Below are positions 16,705-24,678 of a stretch of DNA of 64,000 nt, in pieces. The DNA lies in assembly GCF_036013975.1 (NCBI RefSeq), contig NZ_CP107904.1, forward strand, positions 1,178,001 through 1,242,000, given 5' to 3'. Below the pieces are notes generated by a model that saw only the letters and a program-made list of their open reading frames with translations, had not been told where the DNA came from and ran no database searches. This DNA comes from Kitasatospora sp. NBC_00458. GTDB lineage: Bacteria; Actinomycetota; Actinomycetes; Streptomycetales; Streptomycetaceae. Both the position numbers and the translations under genes were made by a program. Numbering within the stretch: position 1 is the first letter of the stretch; each line of letters opens with the position of its first letter.

Positions 16705-17247
16705 TCAGACCCGGTCCAGTGGCCGGTGCGGCCCCGCGGGGAGCTCGACCCCGATCGGGTCTCCGGCCCGCACCACGCCGCCCGTCCGGACCACGCTCAT
16801 GATCCCGGCCTTGCGCACCACGTTCCCGGCCTCGTCCCGCCCCACGACCTGCTTCAGCAGACCCTCCCGGAAAGCGTCGATCTGCAGGCAGGGGTTGCGC
16901 AGCCCGGTGACCTCCAGGACCGCCTCGTCCCCGATCCGCAGCAGCGTCCCGACCGGCAGGCCGAGCAGGTCGATCCCCCCGGTGGTGATGTTCTCCCCCA
17001 ACTGACCGGGCGCCACCTCGAACCCCTTCTCCGCCACCTCGGCGAACAGCTCCTCGTGGATCAGGTGGACCTGCCGCAGGTTGGGCTGCGTCGGATCCTG
17101 CGCGACCCGTGAGCGGTGCCTCACCGTCACGCCCGCGTGCACGTCCCCCTCCACCCCGAGGCCCGCCAGCAGCGTGATGCCGTCCCGGTTGGGCTTGGTG
17201 AAGGAGTACTCGCCGTTGCTGCTGACCGCCGTGACCGTGCCGCCCAT
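16705..17247 (-). CDS. MOSC-domain protein
   Basis: This 180-residue stand-alone MOSC domain shows GLGVEGDVHAG and HRSRV near the start, GQLGENITTGGIDLLGLPVGT in the middle and the conserved Cys in TGLRNPCLQIDAF. The family is related to the C-terminal domain of molybdenum cofactor sulfurase and binds Moco or similar sulfur-carrying ligands; small versions often act in metal-sulfur chemistry or N-hydroxylated compound reduction (YiiM type). ATG 17247 is preceded by AGGAGG at about 10 bases. It is divergent from the glycosyltransferase gene. The substrate cannot be told from sequence. Confidence 0.85.
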   Translation of the reverse strand: MGGTVTAVSSNGEYSFTKPNRDGITLLAGLGVEGDVHAGVTVRHRSRVAQDPTQPNLRQVHLIHEELFAEVAEKGFEVAPGQLGENITTGGIDLLGLPVGTLLRIGDEAVLEVTGLRNPCLQIDAFREGLLKQVVGRDEAGNVVRKAGIMSVVRTGGVVRAGDPIGVELPAGPHRPLDRV

Positions 17248-17588
17248 GTCGCGCGGACCTCCTGTTCGGAGACGATGATTCGTCCCGAGCCTATCGAGCC
17301 CCTGTGCGACCACCGCCCGGCATCCGGCGGCCCGGCATCCGACGGCCCGGCAGCAGGCCGGTGGCACTCCGGCCCGCGGCGCGGATCACGGCGGTGCGGG
17401 CGACGGCGGTGCGGGCGGCGACGGGGACGGCGTCGGGACCCGGAGCCGGACGACGGCGGCCGCCGGGGAGGTGGACCCACTCCCCGCCACTTCGAACTTA
17501 TAGCGCACCTGGGGCCTTGCGGCAAGGCCCCTGACCTGCTGCAGAATCTCCCGCCTGGGCGAAAGCCGGAGATCGACGGGAGTCATGT
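17248..17588. other. Divergent intergenic region between the MOSC and glycosyltransferase genes
   Basis: This 341-bp gap contains CATCCGGCGGCCCGG-type and GGCGGTGCGGGCG-type direct repeats (about 17320-17425), a possible -10 sequence TATAGC (17500-17505) and the strong hairpin at 17512-17532. I see no supported gene in it. Confidence 0.5.
17512..17532 (+). promoter_or_regulatory. Hairpin in the leader of the glycosyltransferase gene
   Basis: GGGGCCTTG-CGG-CAAGGCCCC is a perfect 9-bp stem with a 3-base loop. It lies 57 bases before the ATG at 17589 and just after a TATAGC box, so it would fall near the 5' end of the mRNA. It could be an attenuator, an operator or a stabilising stem. Confidence 0.5.
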
Positions 17589-18809
17589 ATGCGTGTGGTG
17601 TTGTCGGCGTACGGGTCGCGGGGCAGTGTCGAGCCGATGGCGGGGCTCGCGGTGCGGCTGCGGGAACTCGGCGCGCAGGTACGGGTGTGCGCGCCCCCTG
17701 ACGAGGAGTTCGCGCAGCGGCTGGCCGGCGTCGGCGTCGAGGCGGTGCCGGTCGGCGACCCGGTGCGGCCGCTGGTGACCACGGTGACCCCGGGGTCGGC
17801 GGCGGGCCTGGCCAAGCGCGTCGCCGACCTGATGGCCGCGCAGTTCGACACCCTCGCCGCAGCGGCGGAGGGGTGCGACGCCCTGGTCGCGACCGGCCCG
17901 CTGCCGGCCGTGGCCGCGGCCCGGTCGGTGGCCGAGAGGCTGGGCGCCCGCTACGTGCACGCGAGCCACCAGCCGGTCAGCCTGCCGTCGCCGCACCAGG
18001 CGCCGCCCGCGCGGCGGGGCCGGCCGCTGCCCGCGGAGGAGTCCGACAACCGCGCGCTGTGGGACCTCGACGCCCGGATCGCCGACGAGATGTTCGGCGA
18101 GGAGCTCGACTCCCGCCGGGCGGCGGCCGGCCTGCCACCGGTGACCGGTGTCCGCGACTACGCCTTCACCGGCAGTCCGTGGATGGCCGCGGACCCGTTC
18201 CTCGCCCCGTGGCGGCCGACGGACCTCGCCGTGGTGCAGACCGGCGCGTGGATCCTGCCGGACGACCGCCCGCTCCCCGCCGGACTGACGGCCTTCCTGG
18301 ACGCCGGCACGCCACCCGTGTACGTGGGGTTCGGCAGCACCCCCGTGCAGGATCCGGCGGGCGTCGCCCGGGCCGCCGTGGAGGCCGCCCGGGCGCGCGG
18401 CCTCCGCGTGGTCCTCGCCCGCGGCTGGGCGGGTCTGGACGCGGTCGACGACCGGGAGGACTGCTTCGTCGTCGGCGAGGTCAACCAGCAGGCGCTGTTC
18501 CGCCGGTCGGCCGCCGTCGTGCACCACGGCAGCGCGGGCACCACGACGACCGCCGCGCTGGCCGGTGTGCCGCAGGTGGTGGTGGCCCAGGGCGCCGACC
18601 AGCCGTACTGGGCCGGGCGGGTGGCCGCCCTCGGGATCGGCGCGGCCCACGACGGACCGGTCCCGACCGCCGGGTCCCTGTCGGCGGCGCTCGCCACGGC
18701 CCAGGCGCCGGGCACCCGCGAACGGGCTTCCGTCGTGGCCGGCACGGTGCGCACCGACGGGGCGGCGGTGGCGGCGCGGCTGCTGCTCGACGCCGTCGGC
18801 CGGGGCTGA
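17589..18809 (+). CDS. GT1-family glycosyltransferase (glycopeptide GtfA/B-like)
   Basis: This is a 406-residue GT-B glycosyltransferase. The N-terminal acceptor domain starts MRVVLSAYGSRGSVEP and aligns with MRVLLSTxGSRGDVEP of vancomycin-group enzymes. The C-terminal donor domain has VYVGFGSTPVQDP, the nucleotide-sugar motif VHHGSAGTTTTAALAGVPQ and GADQPYWAGRV. It would move a sugar from an NDP-sugar to a lipophilic acceptor in the cytoplasm. Position 13, normally Asp and the presumed catalytic base, is Ser here. No sugar-biosynthesis genes are in the window. The PKS cluster is 14 kb away, so a role there is only possible. Confidence 0.85.
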   Translation: MRVVLSAYGSRGSVEPMAGLAVRLRELGAQVRVCAPPDEEFAQRLAGVGVEAVPVGDPVRPLVTTVTPGSAAGLAKRVADLMAAQFDTLAAAAEGCDALVATGPLPAVAAARSVAERLGARYVHASHQPVSLPSPHQAPPARRGRPLPAEESDNRALWDLDARIADEMFGEELDSRRAAAGLPPVTGVRDYAFTGSPWMAADPFLAPWRPTDLAVVQTGAWILPDDRPLPAGLTAFLDAGTPPVYVGFGSTPVQDPAGVARAAVEAARARGLRVVLARGWAGLDAVDDREDCFVVGEVNQQALFRRSAAVVHHGSAGTTTTAALAGVPQVVVAQGADQPYWAGRVAALGIGAAHDGPVPTAGSLSAALATAQAPGTRERASVVAGTVRTDGAAVAARLLLDAVGRG

Positions 18810-18880
18810 GCGCACCGGCCGACGGCGTCGGCCCGTCGGCCCGTCGGCGCAGGACCGCCCGGGTGCCCGGGTGCCCGCCC

Positions 18881-18930
18881 TGCCCCGGCCTACCCCAGCC
18901 CGCCCCGGCCTGCCCCGGCCTGCCCCGCGC
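18881..18930. repeat. 10-bp tandem repeat array
   Basis: There are five consecutive decamers based on TGCCCCGGCC, the second and last degenerate, between the convergent glycosyltransferase and phosphodiesterase genes. No gene is supported here. Confidence 0.75.
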
Positions 18931-18932
18931 GG

Positions 18933-19931
18933 TCAGCTCCGGCGGATCGCGCGGGGTTCGCCGAAGCGCTCCTCGAACTCGGCGTCGCTCAGGGCCTCGA
19001 TCTCGTCACCGGTGATCCGGCCCGCCAGCAGTTCGGCGAGGTGGCGGGGCAGCCGCGCGCGCCGCATGCCCTCGGTGATCCCGCCGGGCACGGTGCGGAC
19101 CTCGGTGTCGACGCGGCCGTCGGGGTGCAGGGTGTAGGTGCGGTAGCCGGGGCCGTCGAGGCTGCCGTTCGTGTGGTCGATGCTGTAGTAGGTCGACGGG
19201 CACACGTACACCGGGCGGCCCTCGAACTCTCCGGACAGGTCGCCGTGCAGGTGGCCCGCGCCGATCGCCCGGATCGCGGGGAAGTCGCGCACCAGCGCGG
19301 CGAGGCCGCGGTAGGAATCGACGTCCGGGGCGGTCCGGAGCAGCGGCGGCTGGTGCAGCCAGACGAAGACGTGCTCGGCGCCGGTGGCCGCCAGGACCCC
19401 GCGGGCCCGGGCCTCCTCCGCCGGGGTGAGGCCCGGTTGGGCGGCCGCGTGCACCCGGTCGTCGCGGTCGCGGTAGGTGCCGTCGCCGTCGGCCTCGCGG
19501 CCGTGCGCGTTGCTGTCGAGGAACAGCATCAGCCAGTTCCCGACCCGGACGGCCGACTCCAGGTGCACGTTGGGGCGGGGCAGGCAGGCCTGCAGTTCGT
19601 CCTGCCGGTCGTGGTTTCCGGCGAGGCAGTAGACCGGGACGGGGAGCGTGTCGAGGACCGCGCCCATCCGCTCGTACGCGCCGGGCTCGCCGGTGTCCGC
19701 GAGGTCGCCGGTGGCGACGACCAGCGAGGCCCCGGCGATCGCCTGCCCGGCGTCGGCGAGGACGGCGGCGAGTCCCTCGTCGGGTTCGTGGGAGATGAAC
19801 CCCCTGGTCCCGGGGGAGTCCTGGAAGTGCAGGTCGGATATCTGGACGATGCCGAAGGACCCGTCGGCTGCGGCCGTCCCGGCTGCTCCGGTGTCCTGGG
19901 CCGCCTGGACCTGGTTCGTCTCTCGCATCAT
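18933..19931 (-). CDS. CpdA-like calcineurin-type phosphodiesterase
   Basis: This 332-residue metallophosphoesterase has all five metal-binding blocks: DLH (ISDLHF), GDLAD, GNHD (LAGNHDRQ), the His in FVWLHQPPLL and GHLHGD. This set and the length match the cAMP phosphodiesterase (CpdA/Icc) group, which hydrolyses cyclic nucleotides using two metal ions in the cytoplasm. A second ATG follows the first (19931, 19928), with GAGGG upstream. The C-terminal tail (IEALSDAEFEERFGEP) extends beyond the core. A promoter with a dyad lies about 60 bp upstream. Confidence 0.8.
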   Translation of the reverse strand: MMRETNQVQAAQDTGAAGTAAADGSFGIVQISDLHFQDSPGTRGFISHEPDEGLAAVLADAGQAIAGASLVVATGDLADTGEPGAYERMGAVLDTLPVPVYCLAGNHDRQDELQACLPRPNVHLESAVRVGNWLMLFLDSNAHGREADGDGTYRDRDDRVHAAAQPGLTPAEEARARGVLAATGAEHVFVWLHQPPLLRTAPDVDSYRGLAALVRDFPAIRAIGAGHLHGDLSGEFEGRPVYVCPSTYYSIDHTNGSLDGPGYRTYTLHPDGRVDTEVRTVPGGITEGMRRARLPRHLAELLAGRITGDEIEALSDAEFEERFGEPRAIRRS

Positions 19932-19985
19932 GCGCCCTCGCTCGCTCGGTGGGGAAGGACCGTGGGTCCGGGTCGGACCTCGGCC

Positions 19986-20011
19986 AATCTAAGGAAGTGG
20001 CAGAACTGCCA
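19986..20011 (-). promoter_or_regulatory. Promoter with an operator-like dyad upstream of the phosphodiesterase gene
   Basis: On the minus strand a TTGGCA element (within 20013-20007) and TAGATT (19991-19986) are separated by about 15 bases. The perfect dyad TGGCAG-AA-CTGCCA (19998-20011) covers the -35 element and spacer. This placement would suit a repressor; the regulator is unknown. Confidence 0.45.
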
Positions 20012-20108
20012 AATGACAGTCGTGCAAACTTCTGCCGAGCACCGTCGGGCGTTCCGGGGGCACCCGCCGGGCGCCGTGGCGCAGCCGAGGGCGCCGGCGG
20101 ACGGGGAC

Positions 20109-20151
20109 GGGCCCGCCCCGACCGCACGGGGGGCGCGGTCGGGGCGGGCCC
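20109..20151 (-). terminator. Strong terminator after the carotenoid oxygenase gene
   Basis: Bases 20109-20125 pair perfectly with 20135-20151, a 17-bp G/C stem with a 9-base loop. It lies about 120 bases beyond the carotenoid oxygenase stop codon and upstream of the phosphodiesterase promoter, so it should insulate the two. Confidence 0.7.
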
Positions 20152-20267
20152 TGCCGGCCCGGGGGGGGCGGGCCGGCGGTCAGGTGGCCAGGTGTGGTCA
20201 GGTGGCCGGGCGGCCGAGTGCTTCGCGTGGCTGAGGCGATCCAGGCGGTCCAGGCGGTCCGGGCAGC

Positions 20268-21638
20268 TCAGGCGGACGGTCCGGCGTCCGGGATCCAGGA
20301 GCCGTGGATCATCGCGGGCACCCGGCGCGGCAGGTGGACGGTGGCGACCGGCGGGAGCGTGAGGTCGGAGGCGTCCAGGACCAGCAGCCTGGAGGCGTCG
20401 GCGTTCAGGTCGCTCACCACCGTGAGCAGGTAGCCGGCGTCCTCGTCCGCGTCGGCCCGACCGGAGGCCGGGACGAACAGGGCCTCGCTGGGCAGCTGCC
20501 CGGTGCCGACCGGCAGCAGCTGCCGGTCCCCGGTGCGGCGGTCGTACTTGACCAGCGTGTGGTTGCCGACGCCCCGGTCGTCGGGGAACGACAGCGCGTA
20601 CTGGTAGCGGTGCTCGCGGCCGAGGTAGGCCTCGTTGATGGTCGGGAACTCGACGGTGAGGTCGTCGGTCCACTCCTCGCGGACCCGCCCGGCCGCCAGG
20701 TCGACGGTCCAGCGGCGGCTGCGGGAGCCGGAGTTGGGCTCGGCGCCGCGGTCGGGGGCGCCGATCCACCAGTTCCAGGAGCGCTGCCAGCCGTCACGGC
20801 CGACGGCCGGGCCCTCGATCACGACGCGCCCGGCGGCGTCCTCGTAGGCGTTGGCGAAGTGCATCGCGTACCCGGCCTCGATCGGGAACCAGCGCACCTC
20901 CGACGCCCGACCCTCACCGCGCGGCATGACACCGATCCGGGCCGCCTGCGCGTCGTTCCAGCCGTACGGGATCCCCGAGTGGTCGCCCGGGTCGAAGGTG
21001 ACCGAGCCCTCCAGGAAGACCACGTGGTGCTCGGTGATCACGAAGTCGTGCTTCAGGGCGGCGCTCGCGCCGGGCACCTCCTGGCTGGTCAGCACGGTGC
21101 CGTCGGGCGAGGAGACGTGGTGGATCAGGTAGGGCGGGAACGGGGAGGAGGCGAAGAAGTGCAGCTCGCCGGTGACCGGGTCCTCCCGGGGGTGGGCGGT
21201 CATGGCGGAGGTGAGCCGGCCGTTCCAGTCGTAGGCGCCGACGGTCTCCAGATCGGCGGTCAGCTCGAAGGGGAGCGCCGACTCGCAGAGCGCGAGCAGT
21301 CGGCCGCCGTGTTCGATGACGTGGGTGCCGGCGGTCGAGGCGGTGAGGTCGGGGCCGTGCTCGGTCATGTAGGGGGCGCCGTCCAGGGCGGGGGTGTGGA
21401 CCCAGCGGTTGCGGTACCACTCGGCGCGGCCCTCGCGGAGCCGGATGCCGTGCACCATGCCGCTGCCCTTGAACCAGTGGGTCGGGGTGACGCCGGGCTT
21501 CGGGTTGTGGCTGTTGCGGATCAGCCGACCCGTCAGCTCGGGCGGCAGGGTGCCCTCGACGGTGAGGCCGGTGGCGGTGATCTCGTCGGCGACGGGGGCG
21601 TAGTGGCCGGTCAGGTAGGGCTTGGCGACGGCGGTCAT
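20268..21638 (-). CDS. Carotenoid oxygenase (retinal pigment epithelial membrane protein family)
   Basis: This 456-residue protein is of normal length for bacterial carotenoid or stilbene cleavage dioxygenases. Opening motifs are GRLIRNSHNPKPG and THWFKGSGMVHG. Four iron-ligand histidines can be placed: MTAHPREDP, ALKHDFVIT, AMHFANAYED and MIHGSW near the C-terminus. GELHFF and EFPTINEAYLGREHRY are further family landmarks. It should cleave a conjugated double bond using iron and O2. It is the last gene of an apparent operon with an SRPBCC protein and an MFS exporter. No carotenoid synthesis genes are nearby, so the substrate may be another conjugated or aromatic compound. Confidence 0.9.
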   Translation of the reverse strand: MTAVAKPYLTGHYAPVADEITATGLTVEGTLPPELTGRLIRNSHNPKPGVTPTHWFKGSGMVHGIRLREGRAEWYRNRWVHTPALDGAPYMTEHGPDLTASTAGTHVIEHGGRLLALCESALPFELTADLETVGAYDWNGRLTSAMTAHPREDPVTGELHFFASSPFPPYLIHHVSSPDGTVLTSQEVPGASAALKHDFVITEHHVVFLEGSVTFDPGDHSGIPYGWNDAQAARIGVMPRGEGRASEVRWFPIEAGYAMHFANAYEDAAGRVVIEGPAVGRDGWQRSWNWWIGAPDRGAEPNSGSRSRRWTVDLAAGRVREEWTDDLTVEFPTINEAYLGREHRYQYALSFPDDRGVGNHTLVKYDRRTGDRQLLPVGTGQLPSEALFVPASGRADADEDAGYLLTVVSDLNADASRLLVLDASDLTLPPVATVHLPRRVPAMIHGSWIPDAGPSA

Positions 21639-21701
21639 GGCAGGGACCTTTCGCTGGTCGGTCGGTGGGTCGGCGGCACTGCGGGCGGACGGGCTGGTGG
21701 G

Positions 21702-21731
21702 CTGGGGTGCTGGGGTGCTGGGGTGCTGGGG
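21702..21731. repeat. Octamer tandem repeat between the SRPBCC and carotenoid oxygenase genes
   Basis: CTGGGGTG is repeated 3.75 times without error between the SRPBCC stop (21754) and the oxygenase start (21638). Being transcribed, it would sit in the intercistronic leader; length changes there could alter translation. Confidence 0.8.
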
Positions 21732-21753
21732 AGGCGACGAGCAGCGGGGCGCC

Positions 21754-22221
21754 TCAGTGGGCCGTGCCGCCGGCGCGGCGCTCGGCCTCGGCCTTGAGGT
21801 GGCCGAGCCAGCGCTCCAGGGACTCCCGCAGCGCCTGCTCCATCACCTCCGGCATGGCGGCGACGGGCGCGCCGCTCCAGGACTCCTCGGTCCGGACGGT
21901 CACCCGGCCGTCCCCGGTCTCGTCGAACGCCCAGACGTGGACTCCCTCGATGCCGTTGGCCGGGCCGCCCCAGACGATCCGCGCGCCGGGGACGAGCTCC
22001 CGGACCGTGGAGGTGATCTCCAGGCCGTGGGTCCGCCAGGTGAAGGAGGCTCCGGGTCCGTCCAGCGGGCCGTCCCGGCGGACCGACTCGACGTCCGGGT
22101 TCCACTGCGGCCAGGCCTCGACGTCGGTGTGGACGGCCCAGAGGGTGGCCGCCGGGGCGTCGACGGTGGTGGCGAGGCGGACGATGACGGGGGCGGTGGT
22201 GTCGATGTTCTGGGTGGACAC
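21754..22221 (-). CDS. SRPBCC-family protein
   Basis: This is a 155-residue START-like fold protein. RLATTVDAPAATLWAVHTDV, EAWPQWNPDVESV and FDETGDGRVTVRTEESW, then the long terminal helix (MEQALRESLERWLGHLKAEAE), are typical of polyketide cyclase/dehydrase-like and stress-induced SRPBCC proteins that bind hydrophobic ligands. Start GTG 22221 has AAGGAGAGG eight bases upstream. It stands between an MFS exporter and a carotenoid oxygenase on the same strand, so it may carry or process the oxygenase substrate. The ligand is unknown. Confidence 0.8.
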   Translation of the reverse strand: MSTQNIDTTAPVIVRLATTVDAPAATLWAVHTDVEAWPQWNPDVESVRRDGPLDGPGASFTWRTHGLEITSTVRELVPGARIVWGGPANGIEGVHVWAFDETGDGRVTVRTEESWSGAPVAAMPEVMEQALRESLERWLGHLKAEAERRAGGTAH

Positions 22222-22249
22222 GGGAGTTCCTCTCCTTGACGGGGCTTCG

Positions 22250-22325
22250 GTGCGGTGCGGTCGGTGCGGTGCGACGGGCGTGCGGTGCGACGGGTGTGCG
22301 GTGCGGTGCGGTGCGAGGGGTGCGG
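22250..22325. repeat. GTGCG pentamer-rich repeat region
   Basis: There are many copies of GTGCG/GTGCGG, including two copies of a 15-bp unit (22264-22278 and 22280-22294). The region separates the MFS gene from the SRPBCC gene and ends at the MFS stop codon. Confidence 0.7.
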
Positions 22326-23840
22326 TCAGCGCGGGCCGGGCTGCGCCGTGACCGGCTCCGCCGACGCGGACTCCGCCCCGGCGGACTCCGGCGGAACGGC
22401 TTCCGCCGGGGCGGGCCTTCGGAGCAGCAGGAGTGCGAGGGCCGCCGCCGCGGCGAGGACGACCGCGCCGCCCAGGAAGGCGGCCCGGTAGCCGGCGGTG
22501 AGGGCCTCCAGAGGGGGCAGCCGGTCCTCCCGGCCCGCGGTGACAGCGGCCGCGAGGGTCCCGAGGACCGCCAGGCCGACCGCGCCGCCGACCTGCCTGG
22601 TGGTGTTCACCAGGCCGCCGGCCAGCCCGGAGTCGGCCGCCGGGACCCCGGCGACGGCGACGCCGGTCAGGAGGGAGAACGCGGCGCCGAGACCGAGGCC
22701 GACGGCGACGGCGGGGCCGAGCACGTCGGTCGGGTAGCTGCCGTCGGCGGCGATCCCGGAGAGCCAGAGCAGCCCGGCCGCCTCGGTGAGCAGTGCGGCG
22801 GCCAGCACCGGGGCGGTGCCGAACCGGCGGGCCGCCCGGGGGCCCAGGGCCGAGCCGAGCATGTTGGCTGCGGCGAGCGGGAGCTGGCCGAGCCCGGCGG
22901 CCAGCGGGCCGTCCCCGAGGACCTGCTGTTGGTACAGCGGCAGGAGGTAGAACAGCGCGATCCAGACCGAACCGAGCAGGGCCATCAGCAGGTTCCCGGC
23001 GGCGACCCGGCCGGTCCGGAGGAGGCGTGGCGGCAGCAGCGGGCTCGGGTGGCGGCGCTCGACCAGGAGGAAGAGCCCGAGCAGCGCGGCGGCCGCGGTC
23101 AGGGCGCCGAGCACCGGGGGGTCGGTCCAGCCGGCCCGGCGGGCGGCCGTCAGTGCCCAGACCAGGGCGGTCAGGCCGAGGGCGGCGGTGCCCGCGCCGA
23201 GGACGTCGAGGCCGCCCCTCCCCCGTTCCCGCGCTTCGGCGTCCGGCGCCGGTGCGCCCGGGACCAGGACGGCGGTCGCGGCGAGGACGAGCAGGGCGCC
23301 GACCGCCGTGGCGTGGAAGGTCCACGGCCAGCCGAGCGCCTGGGTCAGCACGCCGCCGAGCAGGACTCCGGCGGCGCCGCCGGCGCCGGAGACCGCACCC
23401 CACACCCCGAGGGCCCGGCCGCGCCCGGGGCCGGGCGGGAAGAGGTCCATCACCAGGGCGAGCGCGGCGGGGGCGACGGCCGCGGCGGCCAGGCCCTGCA
23501 CGGTCCGGGCGGTGATCAGCACCGCCCCGGTCGGCGCCAGCCCGGCCGCTGCCGAGGCGGCGGCGAACAGGGCCAGCCCCGCGAGCAGGACGCGCCGCCG
23601 TCCCCGGAGGTCGGCGAGGCGTCCGCCGGCCAGCAGGAGTGCCCCGAAGGCGAGGCCGTAGGCGTTCACGACCCAGGACGCGCCGTCGTCGTCGAGGCCG
23701 ACGCCGTCCCGGATGCGCGGGAGGGCGACGTTGACGATCGAGGTGCTGAGGATCACGACGAACTGCGCCCCGGCGAGCGCCGCCAGGCCGGCGCCCGGTC
23801 GGCCCGGGGCCTGCCGGACGCCCGGGGTTCCCTGCGGCAT
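22326..23840 (-). CDS. DHA2-family MFS exporter
   Basis: This 504-residue transporter has about 14 membrane segments, as in the DHA2 (EmrB/QacA) group. It begins LAALAGAQFVVILSTSIVNVALPRI and has the loop motif GGRLADLRGRRRVLLAG. GLGLGAAFSLLTGVAVAG follows in the second half. It should export a drug or hydrophobic metabolite by proton antiport. ATG 23840 follows AAGGAGG at an ideal distance. An inverted repeat at 23862-23883 matches one at the promoter of the TetR gene, so the exporter is probably repressed by that TetR. It leads a likely operon with the SRPBCC and carotenoid oxygenase genes. Confidence 0.9.
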   Translation of the reverse strand: MPQGTPGVRQAPGRPGAGLAALAGAQFVVILSTSIVNVALPRIRDGVGLDDDGASWVVNAYGLAFGALLLAGGRLADLRGRRRVLLAGLALFAAASAAAGLAPTGAVLITARTVQGLAAAAVAPAALALVMDLFPPGPGRGRALGVWGAVSGAGGAAGVLLGGVLTQALGWPWTFHATAVGALLVLAATAVLVPGAPAPDAEARERGRGGLDVLGAGTAALGLTALVWALTAARRAGWTDPPVLGALTAAAALLGLFLLVERRHPSPLLPPRLLRTGRVAAGNLLMALLGSVWIALFYLLPLYQQQVLGDGPLAAGLGQLPLAAANMLGSALGPRAARRFGTAPVLAAALLTEAAGLLWLSGIAADGSYPTDVLGPAVAVGLGLGAAFSLLTGVAVAGVPAADSGLAGGLVNTTRQVGGAVGLAVLGTLAAAVTAGREDRLPPLEALTAGYRAAFLGGAVVLAAAAALALLLLRRPAPAEAVPPESAGAESASAEPVTAQPGPR

Positions 23841-23861
23841 CACGCCGCCTCCTTTCTCATT

Positions 23862-23883
23862 TGTGAGTGATAGACCACTCACA
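23862..23883. promoter_or_regulatory. TetR operator at the MFS exporter promoter
   Basis: TGTGAGTG-N6-CACTCACA is a perfect 8-6-8 inverted repeat starting 22 bases upstream of the exporter ATG. The same arrangement with one mismatch is found at 24582-24603, next to the TetR start codon. Confidence 0.8.
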
Positions 23884-24015
23884 CTTGCGGCCGAAGAAAC
23901 GGCGGCGCCGTCCGGGCCGCGGATCGCGGACCTCGGGCCCCGCCGGGTGCCCCGCCGCGGGAGCGGTCGGGCACGGGGGTGGGTCGATGGGTGAGCGGGT
24001 GGGTCGGTGGGCGGG

Positions 24016-24582
24016 TCAGTAGTGGGTGATGCCGGCCGCGAGGGTCCGCGTCCACGGCGCGTCCACGGCGTCCGCACCGATCGAGACCAGCAGGTGGCAG
24101 AGCATCCCCGTGGCGAAGAAGCCCTGGACCTGCTGGTCGTCCCCGCCGGAGGCGCCGCGCACGTACTCCACCGTCCGGGCGTACCCCTGCCGGACCGCCT
24201 CCCGGACGGCCGGCTCGGAGACCGCCGCCGCCTGGGCGTGCAGCTGGACCAGCATCAGGTCGTTGTCGGTGATCAGCTTGGCGTAGGCGTCCCCCATGGC
24301 GGCGAGCACCACCTCGGGCGCACTCCCCCCGGCCTCCGCCGCACCCCGCTCCAGACTGCCCCGCACGCGGACGAAGCAGTGCTCCACCACCGCCACGAAC
24401 AGGGCCTCCTTGCTGGGGAAGAGCCGGTACACGTAGGCCTGCGAGATGCCCGCGGCCTTCGCCACCTCCGTGGTGGTGGTGCCGAAGTACCCCCGCGCGG
24501 CGAAGGCCCCGATGGCGGTGCGCAGCACCGTCTCGCGACGCTCCTCGGCGGTGGACAACTGGCGGGGCCGTTCCGTCTTCAT
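24016..24582 (-). CDS. TetR-family repressor of the exporter
   Basis: This is a 188-residue protein. The N-terminal helix-turn-helix is standard (RRETVLRTAIGAFAARGYFG, TTTTEVAKAAGISQAYVYRLF, SKEALF), followed by an all-helical ligand domain. ATG 24582 (MKTERPRQ) is chosen because the operator begins at that base and a -35/-10 pair (TTGACG, TTGAGT) upstream would put transcription start on the ATG, giving a leaderless mRNA. The frame stays open upstream to a GTG, which is less likely. It probably represses itself and the MFS operon, released by the exported compound. Confidence 0.85.
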   Translation of the reverse strand: MKTERPRQLSTAEERRETVLRTAIGAFAARGYFGTTTTEVAKAAGISQAYVYRLFPSKEALFVAVVEHCFVRVRGSLERGAAEAGGSAPEVVLAAMGDAYAKLITDNDLMLVQLHAQAAAVSEPAVREAVRQGYARTVEYVRGASGGDDQQVQGFFATGMLCHLLVSIGADAVDAPWTRTLAAGITHY

Positions 24583-24603
24583 GTGAGTACTCAACCACTC
24601 ACA
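24582..24603. promoter_or_regulatory. TetR operator overlapping its own promoter
   Basis: TGTGAGTA-N6-CACTCACA matches the exporter operator with one mismatch. It covers the proposed -10 (TTGAGT, minus strand 24594-24589) and reaches the start codon. A -35 (TTGACG, 24618-24613) lies 18 bases upstream. This indicates autorepression. Confidence 0.75.
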
Positions 24604-24678
24604 CCCGCCGACCGTCAACACCCCGTCAGACCGTCACCACCGGGGCCCCCGCCCTCCGGCAGCGCCGCGGAGGCGGTC

